From: Leuconostoc inhae
GTDB taxonomy: Bacteria; Bacillota; Bacilli; Lactobacillales; Lactobacillaceae
Assembly (NCBI RefSeq): GCF_019656015.1
Contig: NZ_BPKW01000010.1
Coordinates: 1-64,000 of the forward strand
Length of the DNA stretch: 64,000 bases
Direction of reading: 5' to 3'
Part shown: positions 50,428-58,195 of the stretch, piece after piece
Position numbering within the stretch: position 1 is the first letter of the stretch
How the letters are laid out: each line of letters begins with the position of its first letter
The notes under the pieces: generated by a model
The model's database searches: none
The model's input: only the letters and a program-made list of their open reading frames with translations
What the model was told of the DNA's origin: nothing
Program-made: the position numbers and the translations under genes

Positions 50428-51095
50428 TATATTTCATCGTGTCTAAATAATGCAATGTTATGTTGTAAAAATATCGCTAGTTTTGGGTACAGAGAGGCAC
50501 AAAGAACAACCCAGCTATAGGCGAACAAAACTGCTGCAATGGTGTCGCTGAAAAAATGAGCGTTGAAATAAATGCGACTTAGTATGGTCATCAGTCCTAT
50601 TGTGATGGTAATCCAGTTAATTATTACCTGCGTGTAGGTAGAATTTATGTTAGGAGTTACTAGAATTGCCATAATGAATATAACAATAAACAATCCAAAG
50701 ACATGCGTGCTTGGAAACGAAGACGAACTGTCAGCCAATAGGTGGCCTACTGGCCGTGTACGGCCTACAATAACTCTTATTATGGCTATCACGGCATCAC
50801 CTGATATAATAGTGGCAATGGTCCAAATAGCGGGGATGTGTAATTTAGCAATAATAAGAACACCGGCTAAAATAAGTATGTAAACAACATCAACTACAGG
50901 ATTACCCAGAAAAGTGGCGATAGCCATCACGACGTCACCATAGCCGGTTTGTATATTGGCAACCCAACTGTGTATGCTATTATCAAGCATGACTGGTATA
51001 ATGACATTAAATTTAATCAAAATGGCTAAGACAACAGCAATGATAGAACTAATAATTGCTTGCCGGCGTTGTTTGTTTGTAATAGATACGATCAT
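50427..51095 (-). CDS. PAP2-family membrane phosphatase
   Basis: Integral membrane lipid phosphatase, of the type that dephosphorylates undecaprenyl-pyrophosphate or phosphatidylglycerophosphate. The three-part active site is complete: GRTRP, PSTH, and SRIYFNAHFFSD. It has 222 residues and about six helices. Convergent with nrdF across a shared terminator. Substrate unknown. Confidence 0.88.
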   Translation of the reverse strand: MIVSITNKQRRQAIISSIIAVVLAILIKFNVIIPVMLDNSIHSWVANIQTGYGDVVMAIATFLGNPVVDVVYILILAGVLIIAKLHIPAIWTIATIISGDAVIAIIRVIVGRTRPVGHLLADSSSSFPSTHVFGLFIVIFIMAILVTPNINSTYTQVIINWITITIGLMTILSRIYFNAHFFSDTIAAVLFAYSWVVLCASLYPKLAIFLQHNIALFRHDEI

Positions 51096-51283
51096 AATTG
51101 TACGACTCCAAATGCGGATTTTTACCTTACTCTAGTATAATGAAAGATACTGATATAAACAAGGTTATTGGCGTAGCAAATAAATAATATTCTACTTATT
51201 TAGATTGTAAATTCAAAATTTGTTGTTAACGATTGTTAATTACGCAGTAAAATGATGTCATTATAAGAATTTGAAGAAAGGGG

Positions 51284-51312
51284 TTGTCAACCGTGCTGAA
51301 ATTTGATATGAT
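51284..51312 (+). promoter_or_regulatory. Promoter of the tRNA-Tyr/tRNA-Gln unit
   Basis: TTGTCA (51284-51289), 17 bp, TATGAT (51307-51312), about 20 bp before the tRNA. Confidence 0.8.
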
Positions 51313-51332
51313 TATATAGTTGTTTGAGATAT

Positions 51333-51415
51333 GGGAGTGTAGCGAAGTCTGGCTAAACGCGACGGACTGTAACTCCGTTCCTTCGGGTTCGTAGGTTCGA
51401 ATCCTACCGCTCCCA
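51333..51415 (+). tRNA. tRNA-Tyr (GTA)
   Basis: Acceptor GGGAGTG pairs with CGCTCCC; anticodon GTA is at 51369-51371. A long variable arm marks a class II tRNA, and the T arm is GTAGG-TTCGAAT-CCTAC. Length 83. CCA is not encoded. Confidence 0.96.
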
Positions 51416-51454
51416 TAGCCGATTTAATAGTTAACGGCTAAAAAGATTAACTAT

Positions 51455-51526
51455 TGCCCCTTCGCCAAGTGGTAAGGCAGTGGTTTTTGGTACCGCTATG
51501 CGCTGGTTCGAATCCAGCAGGGGCAA
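51455..51526 (+). tRNA. tRNA-Gln (TTG)
   Basis: Acceptor TGCCCCT pairs with AGGGGCA. The anticodon stem GTGGT/ACCGC encloses the loop with TTG at 51487-51489. T arm GCTGG-TTCGAAT-CCAGC. It is cotranscribed with tRNA-Tyr, 39 bp apart. Confidence 0.95.
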
Positions 51527-51540
51527 TATAGGTAATTAGA

Positions 51541-51564
51541 AAAGAGCTGAAAGGCTCTTTTTTA
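51541..51564 (+). terminator. Terminator of the tRNA unit
   Basis: AAAAGAGC/GCTCTTTT (51541-51548 with 51555-51562), then T's. Confidence 0.88.
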
Positions 51565-51584
51565 GTTTTGTCAACTACAACATA

Positions 51585-51634
51585 AAAACCCGTTAACTTG
51601 GACATAATCAAATGTTCAAGTTAACGGGTTTTTA
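51585..51634 (-). terminator. gpmA terminator
   Basis: A perfect 17-bp stem (51585-51601 with 51618-51634); the T run reads on the minus strand. Usable from both sides. Confidence 0.88.
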
Positions 51635-51636
51635 TG

Positions 51637-52350
51637 TTACTTACTTAATGTTTTCTTAGAAATAACTTCTAAATTATTGTCTAAATCGTACACCAAAGGT
51701 TGTCCGTTTGCAATTTCAAGATTTAAGATGTCGTCATCTGAAATATGTTCAAGATGCTTTGCTAAGGCACGCAATGAATTGCCATGAGCAGCAATAACAA
51801 CGTTTTTGCCAGCTTTTAAATCTTTTGAAATGTCAGATTCCCAAAATGGCAAAACACGTTCCAAAGTAATTTTCAAATTTTCACCTAAAGGTAGTTCGCC
51901 TTCAGGCACATCGGCATAACGACGATCAAAAGCAGGGTAAGTTTTTCCTTGTACTTCAACAGTTTCGTCATAACTGTCCAGCAATGGAGGTAATACGTCG
52001 TATGAACGACGCCAGATGTGAACTTGTTCGTCACCCCATTTTTCGGCTGCTTCAGCTTTGTTTTGTCCTTGTAAAGCACCATAATGACGTTCATTCAAAC
52101 GCCATGACTTAGCTTCAGGGATGAACAATTGTCCAGCCTCCTCTAATGCGAGGTGCAATGTTGTAATTGCACGTGTCAAAACTGATGTGTATGCTTGATC
52201 GAACTGGATGCCTTCAGACGCTAATAGCTCACCAGCTTCTTTAGCTTGGGCAACACCTTTATCTGATAACTTTGTGTCAACCCAACCGTTGAACAAATTT
52301 AATGCGTTCCATTCACTTTGACCGTGACGGATTAATACTAACTTAGCCAT
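51637..52350 (-). CDS. gpmA: 2,3-bisphosphoglycerate-dependent phosphoglycerate mutase
   Basis: Interconverts 3- and 2-phosphoglycerate in lower glycolysis, which is also the lower part of the phosphoketolase pathway. The phosphohistidine motif [10 protein letters not shown] is at 5-14; [15 protein letters not shown] and [10 protein letters not shown] follow. It has 237 residues, fitting dPGM. SD AGGAG lies upstream of ATG 52350. Confidence 0.95.
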   Translation of the reverse strand: MAKLVLIRHGQSEWNALNLFNGWVDTKLSDKGVAQAKEAGELLASEGIQFDQAYTSVLTRAITTLHLALEEAGQLFIPEAKSWRLNERHYGALQGQNKAEAAEKWGDEQVHIWRRSYDVLPPLLDSYDETVEVQGKTYPAFDRRYADVPEGELPLGENLKITLERVLPFWESDISKDLKAGKNVVIAAHGNSLRALAKHLEHISDDDILNLEIANGQPLVYDLDNNLEVISKKTLSK

Positions 52351-52414
52351 GTATTCTAAACTCCTTAGTTTGTGTTTAATCTAACAATTATATTATACCA
52401 CGAAAAGAGGACAC

Positions 52415-52439
52415 AAAAAAACTCGCCTAAGCGAGTTTT
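52415..52439 (-). terminator. Cold-shock gene terminator
   Basis: ACTCGC/GCGAGT (52421-52426 with 52431-52436) with a T run on the minus strand. Confidence 0.88.
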
Positions 52440-52459
52440 CAAAGTATCAGAACTTAATC

Positions 52460-52660
52460 TTACAACTTTGTGATGTTAGCAGCTTGCAAACCGCGGTCTG
52501 ATGTTTCAACTTCGAATTCAACAGCTTGACCTTCTTCAAGAGTCTTGAAGCCGTCACCTTGGATAGCTGAGAAGTGTGCAAATACATCTTCTCCGTTTTC
52601 ACGAGTTACGAAACCGTAACCCTTTTCTCCGTTAAACCACTTTACTGTGCCTTTTTCCAT
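52460..52660 (-). CDS. Cold-shock protein (CspA family)
   Basis: Single-stranded nucleic acid binding OB-fold protein acting as an RNA chaperone. It has 66 residues, with RNP1-like KGYGFVT and RNP2-like DVFAHFS. SD AAGGAGA before ATG 52660. It has a long untranslated leader typical of cold-shock genes. Confidence 0.95.
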   Translation of the reverse strand: MEKGTVKWFNGEKGYGFVTRENGEDVFAHFSAIQGDGFKTLEEGQAVEFEVETSDRGLQAANITKL

Positions 52661-52806
52661 GATATGTTTCTCCTTTGGTGTGCTCCACCAATAATTTTAT
52701 TTTGTAACTTAAATAATTGGTACTTGAGCGCCTTCCGAGAAAAACAAATCAAAATCAAAAACTTTTATTACAAGACCTAGTTTACCATACTGGTGAAAAT
52801 AAGCAA
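52661..52806 (-). promoter_or_regulatory. Promoter and ~110-nt leader of the cold-shock gene
   Basis: On the minus strand TTGCTT (52806-52801), 16 bp, and TAAACT (52784-52779) preceded by TGG form an extended promoter. The transcript leader of about 110 nt carries ATTGGT and ACCAAT segments that can pair. Long leaders in csp mRNAs act as RNA thermosensors in E. coli; that role here is inferred. Confidence 0.55.
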
Positions 52807-52923
52807 GCGAAATAATCAAAAATAATAAATATGGACCAATAATAAAGGAATAGGGTACTTATTTGGTGTTAAAAATGCCAAATAAGATAGTTTGTTATCA
52901 AGTATTTGATTAAACTGTATAAC

Positions 52924-52952
52924 TTGACAAGATGCTTTATTAACGATAAAAT
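52924..52952 (+). promoter_or_regulatory. Promoter of tRNA-Leu
   Basis: TTGACA (52924-52929), 17 bp, TAAAAT (52947-52952). Confidence 0.85.
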
Positions 52953-52979
52953 TGTATAGTTGTCAATATAGATAAACAT

Positions 52980-53064
52980 GCAGCCGTGGCGGAATTGGCA
53001 GACGCGCAGGATTAAGGATCCTGTGCCCGTTAAGGGCGTGCGGGTTCGACTCCCGCCAGCTGCA
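52980..53064 (+). tRNA. tRNA-Leu (AAG)
   Basis: Class II tRNA of 85 nt. The anticodon stem CAGGA (53007-53011) pairs with TCCTG (53019-53023). The 7-nt loop TTAAGGA puts AAG at 53014-53016, so A34 would have to become inosine. Long variable arm, T arm GCGGG-TTCGACT-CCCGC. The acceptor stem (GCAGCCG with CAGCTGC) has one C-A mismatch at pair 6. CCA is not encoded. Confidence 0.9.
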
Positions 53065-53260
53065 TAATCACATTTCATGGTGTTGCATAGGGTTTCAAAA
53101 ACCTTATGTAGCGCCTTTTCTTATGGAAAACGTTGCCCTGTGTTTCATAGCATTTCACACAAATAGACACAAGAAAACCACGACCCTTAGGAGGAGAGTG
53201 GTTGTTAAGATTTATCAAAGTTATCCGAGAAAAGACAATAGTATTTTATAATAGTAGCTA
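53065..53260 (+). other. Att-like remnant behind tRNA-Leu
   Basis: Four TTTCA-type repeats occur within about 90 bp (near 53070, 53090, 53135, 53148), then ACACAAATAG-ACACAAGAAA. They resemble integrase arm sites at a tRNA 3' end. An AACCAC/GTGGTT dyad follows, with AGGAGG in its loop and a 17-codon ORF from GTG. No integrase gene and no second copy of the tRNA end were found in the window. A relic of an integrated element is likely but unproven. Confidence 0.35.
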
Positions 53261-53357
53261 TGGTTATGAGCGTAATTAACTGATAGTCATTGAAAAAGCA
53301 CGGATGGAATTGTATACCCCTAGGCAAATAAACGTGCATAAGCTAGGGAGAAATACA

Positions 53358-53540
53358 ATGAAGTTTGTGTCTAGCGTTGTTATATGGGTTTTAGAGTTGT
53401 TGCCACCGTGGATATTAAAACTCACGGCTTATAACTTAGTTATTTGTACAAATCTAATTTTGATTAGGTTTGTTTATCTGATAATAAAAAATCCCCTGAA
53501 TATCGGAATGATAATCAAAGGAATTTTTAAACTAATATGA
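53358..53540 (+). CDS. Small membrane protein of unknown function
   Basis: A 60-residue protein, strongly hydrophobic (about residues 4-25 and 28-45) with a basic end. I do not recognise it. ATG 53358 is preferred over the frame start at 53304 because AGGGAG lies 8 nt upstream. GCATAAGCTA stands on both sides of the gene (53336-53345 and 53544-53553). It sits between an att-like region and accessory genes, so it may be a leftover of a mobile element. Confidence 0.45.
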   Translation: MKFVSSVVIWVLELLPPWILKLTAYNLVICTNLILIRFVYLIIKNPLNIGMIIKGIFKLI

Positions 53541-53552
53541 CGCGCATAAGCT

Positions 53553-53574
53553 AACAAGGGTTGCACCCCTTGTT
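53553..53574 (+). terminator. Hairpin after the small membrane gene
   Basis: AACAAGGG/CCCTTGTT (53553-53560 with 53567-53574), no long T run, so a weak terminator at best. Confidence 0.4.
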
Positions 53575-53684
53575 GGTGTACATAAATTATACAACGTTGG
53601 AACGATAGGACGGAACTGTCTTAACTTTTTCTTAACATTTAAACCAAGTTCTTTAAATAGAGCGTGGCTTTCTATAGGACTGAA

Positions 53685-54095
53685 TTACTTTGTTTCACAA
53701 TCAATAATGAACTTTGCAAAATCATCTAGGTTGCCTTTAAATGATTTGACGTTATCTAGAAAATAGAAAGTAGATGTCAGATCAAAATTTTCTATTTCAT
53801 TATTGACATCTAAAATATATATTCTTTTCTTTAGAGCAGTGGCAATACCAAATTCAATATTAGATCCTTTACCACTTGGAAAGATAAAGACAAGAAAGTC
53901 TGATTGCTGAACTCCTTGTAACTCTTCGTTAGCAATCCTATGTAATCGGTCAATAGAATCAGCTTTTTTATTGACTGTCCAATCGTAGGTGCGCATACAT
54001 GATTGGTTTTCTAGCCTATCAGCCAAATTATTAATTAATCTTGAATATTTAAAAGAACCAGCAATAGAAAATTTTGTTTTGTTATTTTGAGACAT
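53685..54095 (-). CDS. Nucleoside 2-deoxyribosyltransferase-like protein
   Basis: A 136-residue Rossmann-like protein. SIAGSF near residue 10, TYDWT near 39, and the pattern ELQGVQQSDFLVFIFPSGKG then NIEFGIATALKK match the nucleoside deoxyribosyltransferase/DUF4406 group, including the catalytic-type Glu. The enzyme family swaps bases on deoxyribose, and relatives hydrolyse nucleotides. ATG 54095 is preferred because AAGGA lies upstream; TTG 54113 would add six residues. No metabolic partner is nearby. An extended -10 TGATATAAT (54123-54115) precedes it. Confidence 0.65.
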   Translation of the reverse strand: MSQNNKTKFSIAGSFKYSRLINNLADRLENQSCMRTYDWTVNKKADSIDRLHRIANEELQGVQQSDFLVFIFPSGKGSNIEFGIATALKKRIYILDVNNEIENFDLTSTFYFLDNVKSFKGNLDDFAKFIIDCETK

Positions 54096-54114
54096 ATCAT
54101 TTTCCTTGAACAAT

Positions 54115-54123
54115 ATTATATCA
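54115..54123 (-). promoter_or_regulatory. Extended -10 promoter of the deoxyribosyltransferase-like gene
   Basis: Minus strand TGA-TATAAT, 20 nt before the start at 54095. No good -35. Confidence 0.5.
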
Positions 54124-54147
54124 ATAGATAATACCTTGATTCTTGTG

Positions 54148-54538
54148 CTGAAAGTTTAGTTTAAAAAGAACACTGAAATTGATAAGTATGTGGCGAACAG
54201 CAATCATAATAAGTAGGGCACTAATAATAATTTGACGCGGCGCTTGTCCAAAATATATTTAATACTAATTGAGCATACATGAAAATATACAAGGCTTGAC
54301 GGTTGTTTGTTACAAAATTTAGATTAGCACAATAAATACCTAGTAAAATATAAAGTAATCCCCATGCAGGTCCAAAAAGCCATTTTGGTGGCGCTAGTGG
54401 TGGTAAATTCAACCCATCATATATGGTGCCTATTGACACACCACGGATCCACGACACACGCAACGATGATAATGTGCCAAGAGCTAGAATAACGGCAATA
54501 AATAATATGGCTTTGATTGTGACAGAATATTTTTTCGT
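54148..54538 (-). pseudogene. tspO: tspO-like gene, broken (start lost, frameshifted)
   Basis: TspO/MBR tryptophan-rich membrane protein in pieces. The pattern YDGLNLPPLAPPKWLFGPAWGLLYILLGI and the following AQLVLNIFW are clear TspO helices. The SD AAAGGCGG (54552-54545) is followed at normal spacing by ACG (54538-54536), where ATG is expected; the next codons continue KKYSVTIKAI in frame. The frame stops at 54221 after NIFWT. A further helix (ISALLIMIAVRHI) continues in another frame, and the last TspO helix is missing. Loss of start, a frameshift and a truncation all point to decay. Confidence 0.75.
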
Positions 54539-54629
54539 GTTAAACCGCCTTTGTTTTCTATATCAAAGTTTGTTTTTAGTTTATGACAAATTGCAATGTA
54601 ACAAACATGCCAAATCAAATGGAAATTAT

Positions 54630-55484
54630 TTATTTTGAAAGTGTTTTATATGTCGCTCGGGATAAGGCATTCACGTAATCAATGCCAGCGTCTTGTGTAT
54701 GGCCGCCGTTTGACAGTATGGCGATTGTATAATTAACGTTATCATTTTTTACATGTCCGATGCTATTAACAATTGCATTTTGGTAGTTATCATTAAGCGG
54801 TAACCAACCGTTTTTAAGTTCTACTACGGTGTCATCGCTAACGCCAGTGGATATACCCCAATCTTGATCTTCATTCACATGATTCATTAAGTTAATAATA
54901 TAATTGCTGTCTGATTGAGATATTATTTTATGGCGATAAAACAGTTCATTTAATAATTTCAACTGATCTGTTGCTGTTGTTTGAGTCAATCCCCAAGTTT
55001 GATTAATGTTAGAATTTTTCATATCTAGTTTTTGGAATAATTTAGGAAACTGATAAATACCACCGAGTGACACCGTCATTTCAGTAGTGGCGTCATTGTC
55101 TGAGTCTTCAATCATTTGTGTTGCTAATATTTTGTCATCGTCGGTTAGTTCACCGAGAGACATTTTATACGTGAGAATAAATACTTTGATGATGCTAGCA
55201 GTGGGATACTTGTTTTTAGAACCATGGGTAAATTTATATACTTTACCTGTTTTTTTGTCATAAACTGCAATTTGAGCGTTTTTTATATCATCTGTATCGA
55301 CTTTGGACCATGTACGTTGTAATTGTCGATTTAAATTAGTGGCTGTTGTTTTATTATTATGAGTTGTTTGCTGATCGTAATTTGTAGAGGCACCTAGCAC
55401 AAGTGCAACAACAATAATGACAGCGGCGATGGCTAATTTTTGTTTGTCAAGCATCAGTACTTTTTTAATTTTTCTAATATTCAT
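54630..55484 (-). CDS. Class A beta-lactamase-like serine hydrolase, membrane-anchored
   Basis: 284 residues. A hydrophobic N-terminal segment (about 15-33) anchors or exports it. The penicillin-recognising fold follows, with S97-x-x-K100 in TASIIKVF, SDN at 128-130, and K-N-G at 224-226 in place of KTG. The omega-loop Glu of true class A enzymes is not obvious. It is therefore more likely a peptidoglycan-related hydrolase of the PF13354 type than a resistance enzyme. No SD precedes ATG 55484; ATG 55454 is an alternative. Confidence 0.78.
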   Translation of the reverse strand: MNIRKIKKVLMLDKQKLAIAAVIIVVALVLGASTNYDQQTTHNNKTTATNLNRQLQRTWSKVDTDDIKNAQIAVYDKKTGKVYKFTHGSKNKYPTASIIKVFILTYKMSLGELTDDDKILATQMIEDSDNDATTEMTVSLGGIYQFPKLFQKLDMKNSNINQTWGLTQTTATDQLKLLNELFYRHKIISQSDSNYIINLMNHVNEDQDWGISTGVSDDTVVELKNGWLPLNDNYQNAIVNSIGHVKNDNVNYTIAILSNGGHTQDAGIDYVNALSRATYKTLSK

Positions 55485-55797
55485 GAGGACGGGCCATGGT
55501 TTCTTGATTTGAGATTGCTGTATTAATCGTTTTCACTAAATCGATTAATACAGGTACCGTTAATGTACCATATTCACCATGTTTACGTCAGCTAAATAAC
55601 TTTGTAACACATACAAGTTACTTTGTTCTCTTGTTCATTATTTTTAACTTATAGTTTTATTTAAGATATTAAACGCCACAAAAATAAAGTAGCCTAAATA
55701 CATTTCTGTGATTAGGCTACTTATGACAATAACACAATAAATCTGTCACTTTTTTAAAGAAAGCATTCAGTGTCTATGAAAATAGGCGAGGTTTTCC
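55485..55797. promoter_or_regulatory. Gap with tandem palindromes and a terminator
   Basis: 313 bp. A perfect 12-bp inverted repeat CTGTATTAATCG/CGATTAATACAG (55518-55529 with 55542-55553) adjoins GGTAC/GTACC (55554-55570), just upstream of the beta-lactamase-like gene on the minus strand: operator or leader hairpin. AAGTAGCCTAA/TTAGGCTACTT (55687-55722) is the terminator of the next minus-strand gene. No ORF was seen. Confidence 0.6.
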
Positions 55798-56838
55798 TTA
55801 TTCTGTGATTAGTTTTTTAACTTGTTTAAATTTAGGGTCGCCCTTATATTGTGTATATAATGAGCTCAAACTTTTGGTGCCAACGGTTTCAGCACCAGCG
55901 TCTTGTTCCACACCTGATACGCGTGTGCCTTGATTTTTGTAAGTAATTGCATCACCAGAAATTGTGAAGTAACCTTGCTTATAAGTTGTATTATCAATAT
56001 TGCTAGGGACGTTATTCAACTTCACGATGTTTTTGACACCATCTAATGAAATGACGACGCCTGAAAAGGTCACATCCGTAATTTTGCCATTGTTTACATC
56101 GACGTGTGTTGAATCAAATGCATTACTTGTGACATTTGATTTGCCTGATAAAATTGTGTCGACAGTTAGGTCACCATAATCAGATACAAATCCTGAAGGT
56201 AGACCTAAGAGTGCCAGGGCTTGTTTGTCGATATTAGATAATGCATTAATTGCGCTTGTATCAGTTGTTGATACTTCCTTTTGAAGGGTGTATATATTTT
56301 CTTCACCAAATTGTTGACCAGAATAAATTCTATCTTGCGAACTGTCAGATGAACCACTAAAAGTCACATTTTTTGGAATAAAGTAAAGTGGAACTGACAT
56401 AGATGCACCCTCTGTTGGTAAGGGATCAGCGCCTATCTCTGCTTTTAACATGCTATCTTCGATTTTGGCTTTATCAAGATACACTTTTCCTTTTGGTACA
56501 GTTTGTCCAGAACTTGAACGAGACAGTAAACCTGTTCTGCTAAAAACAAAAGTATCGCCGGCTGGGTTTGACCATGTGCCGCTAACGCTTGAAAAATTGT
56601 TCGCCTTGATTTGCGTTAAATTCATACCAATGTTATTTTTTGTTGCAGTTGAGGATGATGATTTAATGGTTTCACTTGACGTGCTGGTGCTTTTTGATCG
56701 GGTTGCCGGCTTTTTTGCCTGTTGTGCCTTTTTACTGCTGTGCTGTGTCGGCATTTGATTTACTGCTGCATAAACTCCTACAACGCCCAAACTTAAGACA
56801 ACTGCACCAGAGATTAACCATGTTAGTTTTCTGTTCAT
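55798..56838 (-). CDS. Exported protein with DUF6287-like domain
   Basis: 346 residues from ATG 56838 (SD AAAGGA). An N-terminal hydrophobic segment (about 5-27) without a lipobox, a Ser/Lys/Thr-rich linker (about 35-75), then GMNLTQIKANNFSSVSGTW followed by N-P-A-G-D-T-F, which resembles the DUF6287 domain of Gram-positive surface proteins. The rest is an extracellular beta-rich region. Function unknown; the domain name is from memory of its pattern. Confidence 0.7.
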   Translation of the reverse strand: MNRKLTWLISGAVVLSLGVVGVYAAVNQMPTQHSSKKAQQAKKPATRSKSTSTSSETIKSSSSTATKNNIGMNLTQIKANNFSSVSGTWSNPAGDTFVFSRTGLLSRSSSGQTVPKGKVYLDKAKIEDSMLKAEIGADPLPTEGASMSVPLYFIPKNVTFSGSSDSSQDRIYSGQQFGEENIYTLQKEVSTTDTSAINALSNIDKQALALLGLPSGFVSDYGDLTVDTILSGKSNVTSNAFDSTHVDVNNGKITDVTFSGVVISLDGVKNIVKLNNVPSNIDNTTYKQGYFTISGDAITYKNQGTRVSGVEQDAGAETVGTKSLSSLYTQYKGDPKFKQVKKLITE

Positions 56839-56864
56839 AATTTTTTCCTTTGTGACGTAATCGT

Positions 56865-56912
56865 AAAAAAAGGCCAGAGACACGTTAATAATCGTCTTCT
56901 TTGGCCTTTTTT
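56865..56912 (-). terminator. Terminator of the small membrane-protein gene at 56951
   Basis: AGGCCA/TGGCCT (56871-56876 with 56902-56907) with T and A runs on both sides. Confidence 0.8.
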
Positions 56913-56950
56913 GCAGTATGAGTGTGTTGTTATTGGCAAGTTAGAATTTA

Positions 56951-57475
56951 CTAATTGTTACGCAAGCCATCAACGATTGTTTGAGCATTCTCTTGAGAAT
57001 GTTTTCTAACGTTTCTATCATCGTAAAACTTTGCAATTTCTGCTAACACTTGTTCTTCGAACTCGGCAACGTGATTAGCTTCAAAAAATGGTAAATAAAC
57101 TCGCTTTTCGACACCATTTCGTTCGTAAGCAAAAACTGTGATAATACCACTACCGAAAATGCCTACACCAATAAGTGCAAGAACAATACCTACTAGTGGA
57201 GAACTTGATAGTGCCATAAGACCACCAATTGCAATTATTAATCCTAAAAATATACGGCCAATTTTAAACTCTTTGTTCGAAGAAACGTTTGAAACATTTC
57301 CTAAAGGTGATGAATCTTTTGTCATTCCTGCTGGAATCATTCCGAATAAAATCGTGTTTTGCATCTTTATCTTTAAAAATCCATCTGGTGATACGTACAT
57401 ATTTCCTTTTATCCAAGGGGTAACAAGACTTACAGCAAAGTCTTTGTTAGTAGAAGTTTGAATTGATTCAACCAT
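56951..57475 (-). CDS. Membrane protein of unknown function
   Basis: 174 residues from ATG 57475 (SD AGGAGA 8 nt upstream). A soluble N-terminal part of about 75 residues is followed by two adjacent helices (about 76-115) and a C-terminal cytosolic part rich in Glu and Lys. The layout resembles PH-like or DUF-type membrane proteins, but I do not recognise a family. Part of a run of minus-strand envelope genes. Confidence 0.6.
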   Translation of the reverse strand: MVESIQTSTNKDFAVSLVTPWIKGNMYVSPDGFLKIKMQNTILFGMIPAGMTKDSSPLGNVSNVSSNKEFKIGRIFLGLIIAIGGLMALSSSPLVGIVLALIGVGIFGSGIITVFAYERNGVEKRVYLPFFEANHVAEFEEQVLAEIAKFYDDRNVRKHSQENAQTIVDGLRNN

Positions 57476-57547
57476 TATAAAATCTCCTAAAAGCTTTTTT
57501 CGTGATTCATTATTGCACGTATTTGATGATGATTTATAATATAACAC

Positions 57548-57829
57548 AATTTTAATTTATTATATGAGCAACGTTAATCATATCATATTAATACATTATT
57601 ATGAAAGGACTAAATAAAAAATGTGTAAAATATTTCAATGTCTTGTCAAAATTGGAAATAAAAAAGCAACATTATATGGAAACGACAACTGAGAAAATAG
57701 CTAAGAGTGAGAGAATTATCATTGAGATGATTTTATTGTGTATAAATATTGTCATCAAATAACCTGTCAGTATGTGACAGTGTTTGATTTTCTAGTTCAT
57801 GTACTATCTGTTGTGGTAAAATAAAAGCA
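57548..57829. other. AT-rich gap without a clear gene
   Basis: Two small overlapping frames were seen (ATG near 57601, 53 codons; ATG near 57621, 23 codons, behind AAAGGA), neither convincing. An extended -10-like TGGTAAAAT (57814-57822) probably serves the gene at 57842. Confidence 0.35.
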
Positions 57830-57841
57830 ATGGAGAATAAT

Positions 57842-58195
57842 ATGTTACTCTTTAAACGAACTAAAAAAAATAATGAGTCAAAGCTAGATGAAGATATTGT
57901 TTCACGTACGACTTTTGATGCGATGCAACAAGAAAATGATCAATTGTTAGATCAGTTAGAGACGTTGAAGCTGGATGTTTCAGAATTAACAGAAAGAAAT
58001 CAACATTTAACAGAACAATTAACACGTAGTAAGTATCATCAATCTATGGTTAAAACCATCATGGGACTGAGCGCCTTAATTATTAGTTTTGCGGTGTTGT
58101 ATCTACTTAATGAGGAACCACAATATACAGCAATGTTGCTTTTAATTGAAGCGGTATTTATCTTTATGATGCTAAGGAGTAGTGATAAATCATGA
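57842..58195 (+). CDS. Coiled-coil membrane protein of unknown function
   Basis: 117 residues from ATG 57842 (GGAGAA just upstream; ATG 57830 is less likely). A basic start, then a heptad-rich coiled coil (about 25-68, QQENDQLLDQLETLKLDV region), then two membrane helices (about 74-111) that end near the C-terminus. I do not recognise it. Its stop overlaps the tpiA start by 4 bp, so the two proteins are made together. Confidence 0.6.
   Translation: MLLFKRTKKNNESKLDEDIVSRTTFDAMQQENDQLLDQLETLKLDVSELTERNQHLTEQLTRSKYHQSMVKTIMGLSALIISFAVLYLLNEEPQYTAMLLLIEAVFIFMMLRSSDKS

Noticed and set aside
54115-54123. Second promoter reading into the dead tspO
   Set aside because: The extended -10 at this place points along the minus strand to the gene at 54095, away from tspO.
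54630-55484. Beta-lactam resistance gene
   Set aside because: The SxxK and SDN motifs are present, but KTG is KNG, no clear omega-loop Glu is seen, and the protein is membrane-anchored. A peptidoglycan-related hydrolase is more likely.
57601-57762. 53-codon ORF (ATG near 57601) and an overlapping 23-codon ORF
   Set aside because: Low-complexity, Lys/Ile-rich products in very AT-rich DNA, with weak start signals and no recognisable features.
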